Source: Dunaliella salina (Eukaryota; Chlorophyta; Chlorophyceae; Chlamydomonadales; Dunaliellaceae). From it: a stretch of DNA of 20,943 bases. Below the pieces are notes generated by a model. That model was not told the DNA's origin and searched no databases. It was given only the letters and a program-made list of their open reading frames with translations. The stretch lies in NCBI GenBank assembly GCA_002284615.2, contig MU069739.1, positions 295,898 through 316,840 on the forward strand, in the 5' to 3' direction. The translations under genes were made by a program, and so were the position numbers. Shown piece by piece: positions 9,241 to 18,507 of the stretch (positions within the stretch are counted from its first letter, which is position 1; the number at the start of each line of letters is the position of its first letter).

Positions 9241-9597
9241 TCAGATTGGTTTACAAGGTTTACAAGGGAACATAACTTTCTGCCAGAAAGCTTGGTTGCT
9301 CGGTGTGGTGAAAGAAATTCATAAGCTCAGAGATGAAGCGATAAGTCTGAGTATCTTGCTTTTGAAAAAAACGAGCTACATCCAGAGAGCAGGAATCAGA
9401 AAAAAAGAAAGATACTGTATCATCTGACACTACTCTGTGAGCAGGAAAGGCACTAAAAAGGTGTGCATACTTTCTTCCAAGACAACATAGGAAGTTGCAA
9501 GGGCAGAGAATGATGACGTACTTTTCATCCTGCCATTGTTCTCAAACACATAAATCACATTTAGGTGCATGTCCATGCCAACGAAAAGTTTCAATCA
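9241..9597 (-). pseudogene. Fragment E: C-terminal zinc-finger end of a different LINE
   Basis: Minus-strand translation, with a few stops, gives KCDLC (about 9549-9562), then DEKYVIILCPCNFLCC and KYAHLF, then about 40 residues on VARFFQKQDTQTYRFISELM. The pattern C-x2-C...D-E-(H/Y)-V-I-x2-C-P...L-F matches the zf-RVT-type knuckle closing many LINE polyproteins, with Tyr in place of His. Two TTGTAAACC words near 9247-9268 look like poly(A)-signal sequence at its 3' end. It is heavily decayed. Its sequence is not homologous to copies A-D. Confidence 0.5.
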
Positions 9598-10216
9598 AAG
9601 TTTATGGGCATGCAATCGGAAGCAAGCAATGTTCCTCTGCATATGCCTACCCATCACCAATCCTACTCCACCTTCCTATCCTATGCAACTCATCGTTGTG
9701 TGGAACACTAACGCCAGAGAAATATTAGATACCGCAAACAAAGACTGGTTTCAGTCCCTCCAGCGAGGTGTAAAGCAAGTTACACCAGAAGCTTGCTGGC
9801 TACCTTTGGATTCTCCAAATACTGTCACGCCGCTGCGTACCCACCAACACCTTGTATCAAATACTTGAAAACAAAAATTCCAATCACTCCCCCCTGACAC
9901 CCATAGCTGCTCACACAAGTGCCCTCAGGAAAGGGCAGAATTCACCCCTGCCAAGTACAAAAAGACATTCACGCCCAAAATCAAGGATTGGAGGGAAATG
10001 ACCTACACTGACGGCAGTGTGATCAAACACAAAGATGATGATTCCCCACCACTATCAGGCTCAGGTGTTAACAAACCAGGAAGAGACATTACTCAACCTT
10101 CTCAACACTTACAAATACACATAAAACACAATGGCCATGGGCCTACCAATACCATCACCAGAGCAGAACTTGTGGGTATCCTTGTGACACTCCAACACGA
10201 GCAAACTGAGATTGCC

Positions 10217-11358
10217 ACTGATACAGCTTGGGTGGCTTGTCCCCTCAGACCCCCCCCCCGGCATGAGCAAGAGCAGCACGGGCCACTTCAATGGCCCCAA
10301 CACGAGCCCCGGCAAGAGCAGCAAGAGTAGGAGCGTTACCAGGCTTTGCATGAACAGCAACGGAGAGGGCTAGAGGGGCACAGGCGCAGCCAGGGGCCTC
10401 TCCAATGGCACACTACGCAAGGCCACCTCAGCCTCTCTTCCAAAAGCTTCACAGTCCGGCAAGTTACGGCTCTACAGCTCTCCTCGGAGCGAGCAGCAAG
10501 GCAAGCAGCCTGGCTCCAATACGCTTGCTCAGCAGTCTCCCTTGCTCCAACCTCTCTTCCTGCGCCCGACCCGTCTCCCCAAGCCAACCACCCCATCCAG
10601 GACCTCCCGAGCAGGACCAATGAGGTGTGGAGGCTCCGTTGGGATAATAAGTGGAAGGAGATCTGGTGGCGGTTGCTCTTGCATGGGGTCCCGGGTGCAG
10701 GGGGCCATGGTATCGCCTGGGCCAGAGGTTCGGCGTGTGCTTGTGGGTGGCAGGCTGCGAATGCAGCCGGCTGTGAAGTGCGTGCCCTTCAACAGAGGGA
10801 GCATGTCTTTTGGACATGTCCCCGTGCCCAAGCAATAGTGGATGTCCTGGTTGAGAACCTGCCTCCTGGCACTACCGTGCTCCCAAGCATGTGTGGTTGC
10901 TTGTGCCTCCTTGCCCTAACATGAACGAGCGTGTTTGGTGGGTAGTTTGTCTGTGCTCTTTGAACTCGGTGCGAAAGCTTCGATATGACCTCTCACAGGA
11001 CCTTAAGGAGCAAGCTCAAGTCTTCTTGGTTGAGGGTTTGATAGATTTTATAGCTTGCCAAGGGGGGCAGTCCCCCTTGGCCAACGCTCTCCGCCAGGAC
11101 CATCCTTTCATTGCTTCTGACCAGAGCTCGAACTTGGTCTTAAGACTTGCGTCTTAGGGCAGTGGTCTGTGTCTTTGCTTCTTCCTTCTTTGGTGTGTAG
11201 GTGCGTGCGTGTCTCGTGTGCGCCCCTCCTTCTCTCTCTACCTTTGGACTTGCGCCGGCCGCTCTTTCTCTTTGTTTAGGAGCCTTCCTTCCTCTAGCAG
11301 AGGCCCTCTAGGGACATCGCCATGTCCTTGGGCACATGTAACCCAAAAAAAACTGATA
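10217..11358 (+). mobile_element. Insertion I: 1128-bp 5'-truncated poly(A) LINE inside the RNase H of copy B
   Basis: ACTGATA occurs at 10217-10223 and 11352-11358 and flanks 1128 bp. Removing the insert and one repeat rejoins the RNase H reading as A-T-D-S-A-S-C-L-F, restoring the third catalytic Asp motif. The insert ends in TGTAACCC plus seven A (11345-11351), typical of target-primed insertion of a polyadenylated transcript. It carries the C-terminal part of an unrelated LINE. Confidence 0.9.
10346..11157 (+). pseudogene. LINE C terminus with zf-RVT-like region inside insertion I
   Basis: The frame 10346-10924 reads NEVWRLRWDNKWKEIWWRLL, then a Gly/Cys region ending REHVFWTCPRAQAIVDVLVE. 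The W-R-L-L-L-H-G-V-P and E-H-V-F-W-x-C-P pattern is that of the zf-RVT zinc-binding domain after LINE reverse transcriptases. A one-base shift near 10885 moves to the frame ending at 11157 (HVWLLVPP, then VWWVVCLCSLNSVRKLRYDL). Only the end of the protein is present, as expected for a 5'-truncated copy. The reverse transcriptase itself is absent. Codon use is more GC-rich than in copy B. Confidence 0.65.
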
Positions 11359-12880
11359 GTGCATCCTGCCTTTTTTAGATTTCTAATGAAACCCTTAACC
11401 TGATGCGCATGAGGCATCACCTACACGCAGAGCTCATTCATGCAATATCAACCATATTAAAGCACTCCCCTCATCCTATCCATTTTTACAGAGTTAAAGC
11501 CCACTCTGGCATCATAGGAAATGAGGGGGCCGACGCTTGCACTCGCACCGCAGCCCTCTCTCACGCCATAGACATTGCACTTCCAGATGCCAGGGACCCT
11601 TTCCACAATTTCTATTGGCTTTCATTGAAGACCTCTTCCACACAAAATGATGGCATGCACCGCTCCCACACGCTTCCGATGCACTATCTCACCAACCTGA
11701 GCGACAAACTTGAAACACACATGCACAAGAAACACAAGCTTGGCTCTGCTAACACCTCTGGCTACCACTACCAGAGATGGCAGAAGCTTGACGGTGCAAC
11801 ACCACCCACCACAAATACAAACACTGAAGAGTACAACCCAACCCCTCAACTTGCAAACAAGGAGATCAGCAACTCCTTTTGGAAAAGCCCAAAGATAACC
11901 CTTAAACAGCAAATAAACCTTCTGAAGAACCGAACGGTTACACTGTACACACAGAGTCATGCCTCCAACTTCAACTTTTCCAGATCTGATAGATGCCCAC
12001 TCTGTGCAAATACGGACAGCTTTTATCACGTTCTGCTTAGGTGTACCAACCCAACAATGAGTGGGATGCACACCAACAGACACCATGCGGCCCTTAGTCT
12101 CTGTGTAGAAGCCCTGAGTAGAGGCCGGTATGGCTCATCCCTCATTAGCATGGATGGCTGCAATCATGACAGACTTCTGGACCAAGGCATACAATCCCTG
12201 AAAACACCTCTCGAGCTATTCCAGATCGGGTCTTCCCAAATTACATTGCCTCACCTGCTCGGCACCAAAGCCGCCCTGATGCTCTTTTTGTGCGCACCAT
12301 CCCAGGCAGACAAGCCCACCTTGATCCTACCAAGACCCCCCCAAAAGATAGGGATATTCACCTCGTCGAACTTAAATTCTGCCCTGACACAAATCCCTTC
12401 ATCACTTTAGAACGTGCACGGACTCAACATTCCCACACCATAACTAGACTTAAAACACGCAGCTTAAAAAACCCAAAAAGGAATAACAAAGTGACTCTGC
12501 ATACCATCTTAATTGGTGTGGGTGGCACGATTTACAATGAGCTAACAATGCCACCTCTCATAAATCTGGGTCTAACCAAACAGAAAGCCAAATCACTAGC
12601 ATCCAAGCTCAGGGACCATGCCATCCAAAGATTATCCACCATCATTAACACTAGACATGCACTTTGCTTTCAGAGGGCACCTGGGAGGGGGTTTGCTGGG
12701 CGCGCGGCGGCGGCTGAGGATGGAAGAAGGAGAGTCCTAGCGCTCAGGGGCATGGCCAGCAATCCTCCAGATCCCCATTAGTTTTCTCTCTTGCTCTCTC
12801 CTAGGCTAATTTTGTCTAGTCTAGGTGGAAAGCCTCCTGGTGAGGCCTCTAACTTTTGTTAGGGGTTCTTCCCTTAATGC

Positions 12881-12900
12881 ACGCGGCCTTTGGCTTGCGT
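12881..12900 (+). other. 3'-UTR hairpin of copy B
   Basis: ACGCGGCC-TTT-GGCTTGCGT folds with ACGC/GCGT and GCC/GGC pairs around a small internal loop, just upstream of TAGACTT and the tail. Copies F and G have the same element. Confidence 0.6.
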
Positions 12901-13165
12901 AGACTTGTCTTTTCTTTTCCTAGGAGTATAAAGGAGTATAAAGAGGTTTACCAAGAGCAGAATTATGCCGGAAGGGAAGCGCTACCCAGCTATGATACTT
13001 GCTAACTTGTTTAAATGAACACCATGTTCAGCCTGATCCTCAGGTGGCCACATGCTCCTATGCCTTTTTTATAAATCAACCACAAAATCATTTATCCAAA
13101 TGGGCTGGCCTGAGTACACGCAAAGTGTGAAGTAGTTGCGTCTGTCCAATCCCTGAAAACCAATT

Positions 13166-14611
13166 GCATCTGCACATTCATTTCCAGCGATGCCAGCATG
13201 GGACTTCACTTCGCAAATTCGTTTTGGTACGGAAGTCTCTAATGAGAGTTGAAATCATTTCAAGGACTTCTCCTTGGATATGCCTCAGGTGTTTCTCAGG
13301 AAAGAAATTGTTTACATATTTGTTCGAGAGAGGTGAGGCTGTCTGATGCAATGTCTGCATGTTTGGTAATGACAACAGCAGCAATTGCTGCCAATTCAGC
13401 TCGAGCGATGGCTTTAGTAATCCCAGCACTGTTTGGTTGTACAAGGTTCTTGCTGTCAGTGGACGGGTAGCAGATGCCTGCTCCAATTTATTGCTCACCG
13501 TTATGGACAAGGCAGCTGCCATCTGTGTATGCCCATGTCCTCCAACCAGCAGCTTTGAGAGTAAGGAGAGTACTGGATTGGCTGGGCACTAAGTCTGTAT
13601 CTTGGATACTCATGTGTGAATAACTAGGCTGCTTGGAGACGTGTTGTTTTTCAAATGGGAGGCGTTTCATTTTATTGAAACCTGGCATGTGAGCATGCAT
13701 GGGATTTAGGAGAGGGTGGCTGCTGACATTTGTCGGCTTCCACTCTGTGGCTTCTTTCGAACCTCCTTTAAGCCCCTGTAGCCAGTCTTTGCTATGGTTG
13801 TTGAGATGAACTCGAGCTGCAGTGTTCCAAACAGCGAAGTTACGAAGGCCCCAGGTATGCTGTGGTAGAGGTGTGTCTTGTTTAGGGCAGGATTGAGGGG
13901 CACTGTAACCAAGTTTTTCGCGAGGTATGGTTCCAAGATCGTAACAGAGGTGGGGGTAGGCAGTGACAAGTTTGGAGGAGGGGTTGGTTATCATTTTCTT
14001 ATTCCAAGCCAGAAGGAACACAAATGTAGCAGTGGCTTCTGTGTTGCAAATGGCAGAGTAAATGGCATGTTGCAAAACTTGGGTCAGATGGGATGGCAGA
14101 CTGAGAAGCCCGAAAATTTGGATGAGAAGGCATTATGCATGGCACCAAAAAGAGTGTCTCGGGAGTGCGCACTCCAATAATTCTGGTACTGTGGTTGTGG
14201 TCTGGTGAGGAAGCCATTTTTTCTTGGGCTACCAAAGCCCATTATTGGAGGGCAGTATGGATGTGAGTTGGAAAGGCTCGTAAAAAGGAGTCTTTGATCT
14301 GCTTGCTCAAGTTTTTTTTTTTTTCAAGCATGGATTTGCGGGAAAGGAGCCCTTGCAGCTTAGTAACAAAGCTGCCAGGAGCTGGTGTTATTTTCTCGTG
14401 CGCGCCAGCAAGCTTGGCCCCATAAAAAGCCCTGAGAAGGATTTAAATTCCAAATCCTTTAAATTCCAAATTTGGAAGCGGTTCAGGGATATCATGTCAA
14501 CACATTTGCCTTGCATATCATGGTTCGGGGTATCATACCAACACATTTGCCTTGCGTACTATGGTTCGGGGGTATCATACCAACACGTTTGCCTTGGGGT
14601 TCCCCTTTCAG
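13166..14611 (-). pseudogene. Copy D: internal fragment of a subfamily I element (linker and RNase H)
   Basis: On the minus strand it aligns with copy C from GAKLAG...LLSRKSMLEKK through AWNKKMITNPSSKLVTAYPH and FAVWNTAARVHLNNHSKDWL to RNase H (TYTDGSCLVHNGEQ, then A-E-L, A-S-D-S and N-E-C-A-D-A). Homology stops abruptly at 13166, just past the last catalytic Asp, so the zinc knuckle, nuclease and 3' UTR are missing. It retains about 100 bp (13998-14095) that copy C lacks. It has an expanded A/T run at 14313-14325, in-frame stops and frameshifts. No TSD was seen; a recombination or deletion remnant is likely. Confidence 0.78.
14487..14611 (+). repeat. 41/42-bp triplication at the end of copy D
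   Basis: TATCAT(A/G)(C/T)CAACAC(A/G)TTTGCC recurs about 41 and 42 bp apart (ATCAT at 14491, 14532, 14574). Copy C has a single copy near 17740, so the expansion happened in copy D. Confidence 0.88.
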
Positions 14612-15180
14612 ATTGAGCCATCAGTCACAACATTTGGCAGCTAGGCTGCATGTCCAGTAGGTAGACTTTAGCTGAACAAGGATGTACCAAAAAGTCTTAG
14701 GAACAGAGAAAGCCCATGAACATTCCATGAAAGCACACAGCATAAGAGACAGGGCACTCAGGACAAAATTCGAAGAAAATGTGTCCAGGTCAGAAGGCAG
14801 CTGTGACACACAAATTGGAAATTGTATGCTTGTTTTTGTAGCTCGATGCAAGTGGTGACTGCAAAGGTAGGCAGAGGAAATGGACACCTGGCATGTGTAG
14901 TTCACCATGAACTTCATACAAGCAGCGATTAGAGTCTGACATATTTAAAGGTTTACAAGAACAAGCTATTTGTCTACACGCATGGCTGTACTAATAAATG
15001 TAGTATATAAAGGGGATACAATTGTGACGGTAAGGGTAGAGGTGTACAAGGTTACAAAAAAATAGCCATCAGTCTAAACGCATGGCTGCTAGGCTGCAAA
15101 TGAAGAAGGGAATTTGGCAAAAAGTAGTTTTGTTGCTGCTATTCAATCAGTGTAGCACAAAAAGATTAGGCAGCTGTGTG
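14612..15180. other. Spacer between copies D and C, no gene recognised
   Basis: A 98-codon minus frame (14621-14917) has no recognisable domain. AGGTTTACAAGAACAAG near 14946 and TACAAGGTTACAAAAAAATAGCC near 15045 resemble, on the minus strand, the TTGTAAACC words at the end of fragment E. They may mark ends of decayed LINE copies. ACGCATGGCTG occurs twice (near 14978 and 15078). Confidence 0.35.
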
Positions 15181-15252
15181 AAAAGAAAAGAAAAAAAAAG
15201 AAAAACTACGTATGCAGAGAAACTCTCCCTACATCAATTAAGGAAGAGGAGA

Positions 15253-15279
15253 CACATTGGCTCAAAAAAGAGCCGTGTG
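15253..15279 (-). other. 3'-UTR hairpin of copy C
   Basis: On the + strand CACA-TT-GGCTC, loop A6, GAGCC-G-TGTG: a 5-bp inner stem and 4-bp outer stem separated by a 2x1 internal loop. Copy A keeps the outer stem and four inner pairs, with a different loop. Confidence 0.65.
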
Positions 15280-15312
15280 CCCCCTCCACCACAAGGTATG
15301 AAAAAGAGAATG

Positions 15313-18300
15313 CTAATGTGGATCTGGAGGGTTACTAGAAGCACCTGGTTCTAGAACCTGGCTGTGGGAAGTATTTTTGTCTTCAATAGCGCGGCGTGTG
15401 GTGACTAGTTTGTGGGCATATTGTACAGAATGAGTATGAAGTTGTTGGGCAAGCTTAGTGGCACGCTGGTGATTCAATCCTAGTTGTTTGGATTGCTTCA
15501 GGGTATGCTCAGTGTAAATAGTTCCATCTACACCTAGGAGAATAGGGTGAATTGTAACAGCTTTATCGTTAATAAGTTTACAGAGGTCTGCATGCTGCTG
15601 CTTTGCCGCGTTCAACTGATGTACTGGCCTTGTGTCTTCACGGAACTTGATTTCTATCAAGTGCACATGGCGTTCATTCGCATACAGTTCATGGGGTTGC
15701 CGTCCACGCCTAATCCTGGTGGCCCTCCACGTGGACCTGCACAAAAGATGCTGTGTTTGAATGGAAGTAACATTGTGAGAAGTTGGCTTGGCATTAAGAG
15801 GGGTGATCAAAATAGCATCTGGTCGACTTGTATTGAGTCTTTTCCTTTCTTGAAGGTTACGAGGGAAAAAGTGAGCAGGTATAGTTCTATTTGAAGCATG
15901 TGTAGGGAGTTGCAGCTTATGTTGTGCAAGTTTGAAATCGCTTCCAATGTCTGTGTAGACCAGGCCTGCTCCTACACAGGGCTTTTGCTGAGTGCTTTGG
16001 TAATCATTCTGCCTGCAATGTTATGGCGTTCACTTTTCATGTTGGAGATGATATGGTTCTGGCAGCCTGAGAGCATGTGAAGTGCGCTATCCAAGTGATG
16101 GCAGCCTGGAAGGGGGCACATTGGGTCAGAAGACCTTTTGAAACGGACTGCATGTTTTTGATTGTAGAGGGTGCCTGTGCGATACTGTAGGATGGTACGC
16201 TTCATGGGTACAGAAATGTTGGGCAAATGTCTGAAGGCATTACTGATTTTTTTATCTACTTGCGGTAACAAGTTTTGATAGTAAGAGTAGTAACCAGTCC
16301 TGGCATTGGCATATCCAAGCTTGTGTTTAGAATGCATGTGGGATTTGAGGGCATCTTGAAGATTGGGGAAATAGGTGAGCTTGTGGGCGGGTTGTGGACC
16401 CGCAGATGTGCCTGCAGCATGCACTCTTCCTTCCTTGGCTAACCAGAAAATATTCGTAAATGGCTTTCCACCAGGACCTGCACCAGGGATCTCGGTGTCT
16501 GCCACACAGTTCTGGGCTTGCTTTGCCTGATGCTTTGCAATGGCATCTGCACATTCATTTCCAGCGATGCCAGCATGGGACTTCACTTTGTAAAATCGAA
16601 ATTTGGTATGGAAGTCTCTAATGAGCGTTGAAATCATTTTAAGGACGTTTCCTTGGATATGCCTCAGATGTCTTACAGGATAGAGAAGCTGTTTACGTAT
16701 TTGATTGATAGAGGTGAGGCTGTCTGATGCAATATCTGCATTTTTGGTAATGATAGCAGCAGCAATTGCTGCTAATTCAGCTCTAGTGATGGTTTAAGTA
16801 ATCCCGGCACCGTTTGGGTCTACAAAGTTCCTGCTGTCAGTGGACGGGCAGTAGACGCCTGCTCCAATTTCTTGCTTACCGTTATGGACAAGGCAGCTGC
16901 CATCTGTGTATGCCCATGTCCTCCAATCAGCAACTTTGAGAGATAGGGGAGTTCTGGATTGGCTGGGCACCAAGTCTGTATCTTGGGTTCTCAAATGTAA
17001 ATTTCTAGGGTGTTTAGAGACGTGTTGTTTGTCAAAAGGGAGGCGTTCCAGTTTACTGAAGCCTGCCATGTGAGCATGCATGGGATTTAGGACAGGGTGG
17101 CTGCTGACGTTCGTCAGCTTCCACTCTGTGGCTTCTTTCAAATCTCCTTTCAGGCCCTGTAGCTAGTCTTTATTATGATTGTTGAGATGAACTCGAGCTG
17201 CAGTGTTCCAAACAACAAAGATACAAAGGTCCCAGGTATGCTGAGGTAGAGGTACCTCTTGATTAGGACATGATTGAGGGGCACTGTAAACAAGTGTTTT
17301 GCGAGGTATGGTTCCAAGGTTGTAACAGAGGTGTGGGTAGGCAGTGACAAGTTTGGAGTAAGGGTTGGTTATCATGTTCAGACTGAGAAGCCCGAAAATT
17401 TGGATGAGAAGGCATTATGCATGGCACCAAAAAGAGTATCTCTGGAGTCCGCACTCCAATAATTCTGGTATTGTGGGTTGTGGTCTAGTGGGGAGGCCAT
17501 TTTTTCTTGGGTTACCAAAGCCCAATTTTGAAGGCAGTATGAATGTGAGTTGGAAGGGCTCTTGAAAAAAAGTCTTTGATCTTCTTGCTAGAGTACTTTC
17601 TTTCAAGCATGGATTTGCGGGTAAGAAGTCCTTGCAGCTCAGTGGCAAAGCTGCCAGGAGGTGGTATCATTTTCTCGCGCATGCCAGCAAGTTTGGCTCC
17701 ATAAAAGCCCTGTAGAGGATTTGGAAACGGTTAGGGGATATCATACCAACACATTTGCCTTGCGTATTATATATGCAAGCCATGTGTGCCTTGCAAATTT
17801 CTGGGAGAATGAGGGGTGTTGGAGTAGGGGGGGAACGGCTGTGGGATCCTGTGTCAGGTGATACTGGATAAGGGGGTTGCTCATCTGTGTATTTTACGAG
17901 GTCAACCTCACGCAGCCAATATTCGCATGAGCTCGTAGGTTTATGTCTGCTTGTGGATTAGTGGGTTCAGTATCGAATGTGATTTTGTTGCGCAATTCTG
18001 TGTCCAATTTTTGCTGCCACACATTGGTTACATTAGGATTTTCAAAGCCTTGTCTTTCAAGATCTGAGAGGGTAGAGTCTGTTTTGGGTGTTGAAAGGTT
18101 AGGCTCGCTTTGTCGTGCTTCAAACTTAAGCAAACACTCTTTGAATTTAGGCCACGCCTCCTGTAAATCCTCTGATTCCCAAGAGGGTTTCCAAGTGACC
18201 CTCCAGAGTTCTTGCTTTGTCTGTCGCTCTCTATCAGTTTTTTGGGCATCATTTAGGCTTGCACAGGCGGGGCATGCCCATGTGTTAGCCGCTGCAATTT

Positions 18301-18486
18301 CTTGTCTTTGCTCATCCGAGTATCATCCAAGTTCCTTCATGCATTCCCAATGGTACGTCCGGTGGCACACATCACAATATAAATAAGTGTACACATATAC
18401 ATAGTGCAAGAAGAGCATGTGAAAAGCAATTTAGCATCAGTTGTAATTTGTTTCAGGTTTATTGGATCCTTGTCTTTCAGGCTGGA
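15313..18486 (-). pseudogene. Copy C coding remnant: PHD - linker - RNase H - CCHC - PD-(D/E)XK
   Basis: RNase H residues are clear on the minus strand: T-Y-T-D-G-S near 16900, A-E-L near 16777, A-S-D-S near 16725, and FYKVKSHAGIAGNECADAIA near 16541-16600. The knuckle is CPLPGCHHLDSALHMLSGC (C-x4-C-x7-H-x4-C). R-P-D-A-I is at 15817-15825 and HVHLIEIKF with E-I-K at 15646-15654, followed by PILLGVDGTIYTEHTLKQSK and the end SNPPDPH. Between PHD and RNase H are about 400 codons (for example KPSWESEDLQEAWPKFKECL, GKCVGMISPNRFQILYRAF, AWNKK-less MITNPYSKLVTAYPH). No reverse-transcriptase YADD-like box is visible. Damage includes a TAA just after G-A-G-I-T, a 2-nt shift near 15975, a stop in the PHD finger and frame changes near 17700-17900. 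Confidence 0.78.
18263..18417 (-). other. PHD zinc finger remnant in copy C
   Basis: Zinc ligands in order on the minus strand: C-S-S-C (18406-18417), C-D-V-C (18365-18376), H-W-E-C in YHWECMKELG (about 18341-18355) and W-A-C-P-A-C (18263-18274). The spacing C-x2-C...C-x2-C-x4-H-x2-C...C-x2-C is the C4HC3 pattern of PHD fingers, which read histone H3 tails. One frameshift separates the first pair from the rest, and a TGA follows KELG. PHD fingers have been described in ORF1 of some CR1-like LINEs. Confidence 0.65.
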
Positions 18487-18507
18487 GAGGGTCCACTATG
18501 GGTAACA

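Larger units (their letters stand above)
9604..12781 (+). pseudogene. Copy B coding remnant: RNase H, CCHC, PD-(D/E)XK
   Basis: The upstream linker (LIVVWNTNAREILDTANKDW) aligns with copies C and D. RNase H type I residues are visible: T-Y-T-D-G-S at 10002-10019, R-A-E-L near 10160, A-T-D-(S) split by insertion I, and FYRVKAHSGIIGNEGADA ending near 11535. The zinc knuckle is CPLCANTDSFYHVLLRC (C-x2-C-x7-H-x4-C; about 11995-12045). R-P-D lies at 12272-12280 and E-L-K at 12368-12376, followed by TILIGVGGTIYNELTMPPLI and the end SNPPDPH. A frameshift lies between about 12180 and 12235, and there is an in-frame TAG at 11376. A GC-rich stretch at 12680-12740 is peculiar to this copy. Confidence 0.85.
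9600..12925 (+). mobile_element. Copy B: RNase H/PD-(D/E)XK retroelement (subfamily II), interrupted
   Basis: Homology to copies C and D begins near 9600 (5'-truncated) and runs through RNase H, zinc knuckle, nuclease and stop (12781). A 3' UTR of about 120 bp with a hairpin follows, then a TCTTTTCTTTTCC tail ending near 12925. It is split by insertion I (10224-11351). The protein is clearly diverged from copies A, C and D but shares every domain and the PPDPH terminus, so it is a second subfamily. No TSD was found; the left end is not sharply defined. Confidence 0.82.
15181..18490 (-). mobile_element. Copy C: longest RNase H/PD-(D/E)XK retroelement, with PHD finger (subfamily I)
   Basis: This is the most complete copy. 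From its 5' side on the minus strand: a PHD finger (18263-18417), a Trp/Glu-rich linker, a region shared with copy D, RNase H, zinc knuckle, PD-(D/E)XK nuclease, stop at 15313, a 3' UTR of about 130 bp with a hairpin, and a TTTTC-type tail (15181-15210). The PHD segment is assigned to the element because its frame runs toward the shared region and no boundary is visible, but no second copy confirms it. The true 5' end may lie further up; copy F sits just beyond. Confidence 0.72.

Noticed and set aside
14313..14325. The T run in copy D as a poly(A) tail of an insertion
   Set aside because: Copy C has homologous coding sequence on both sides at this point, so the run is a local expansion of a Lys-coding stretch.
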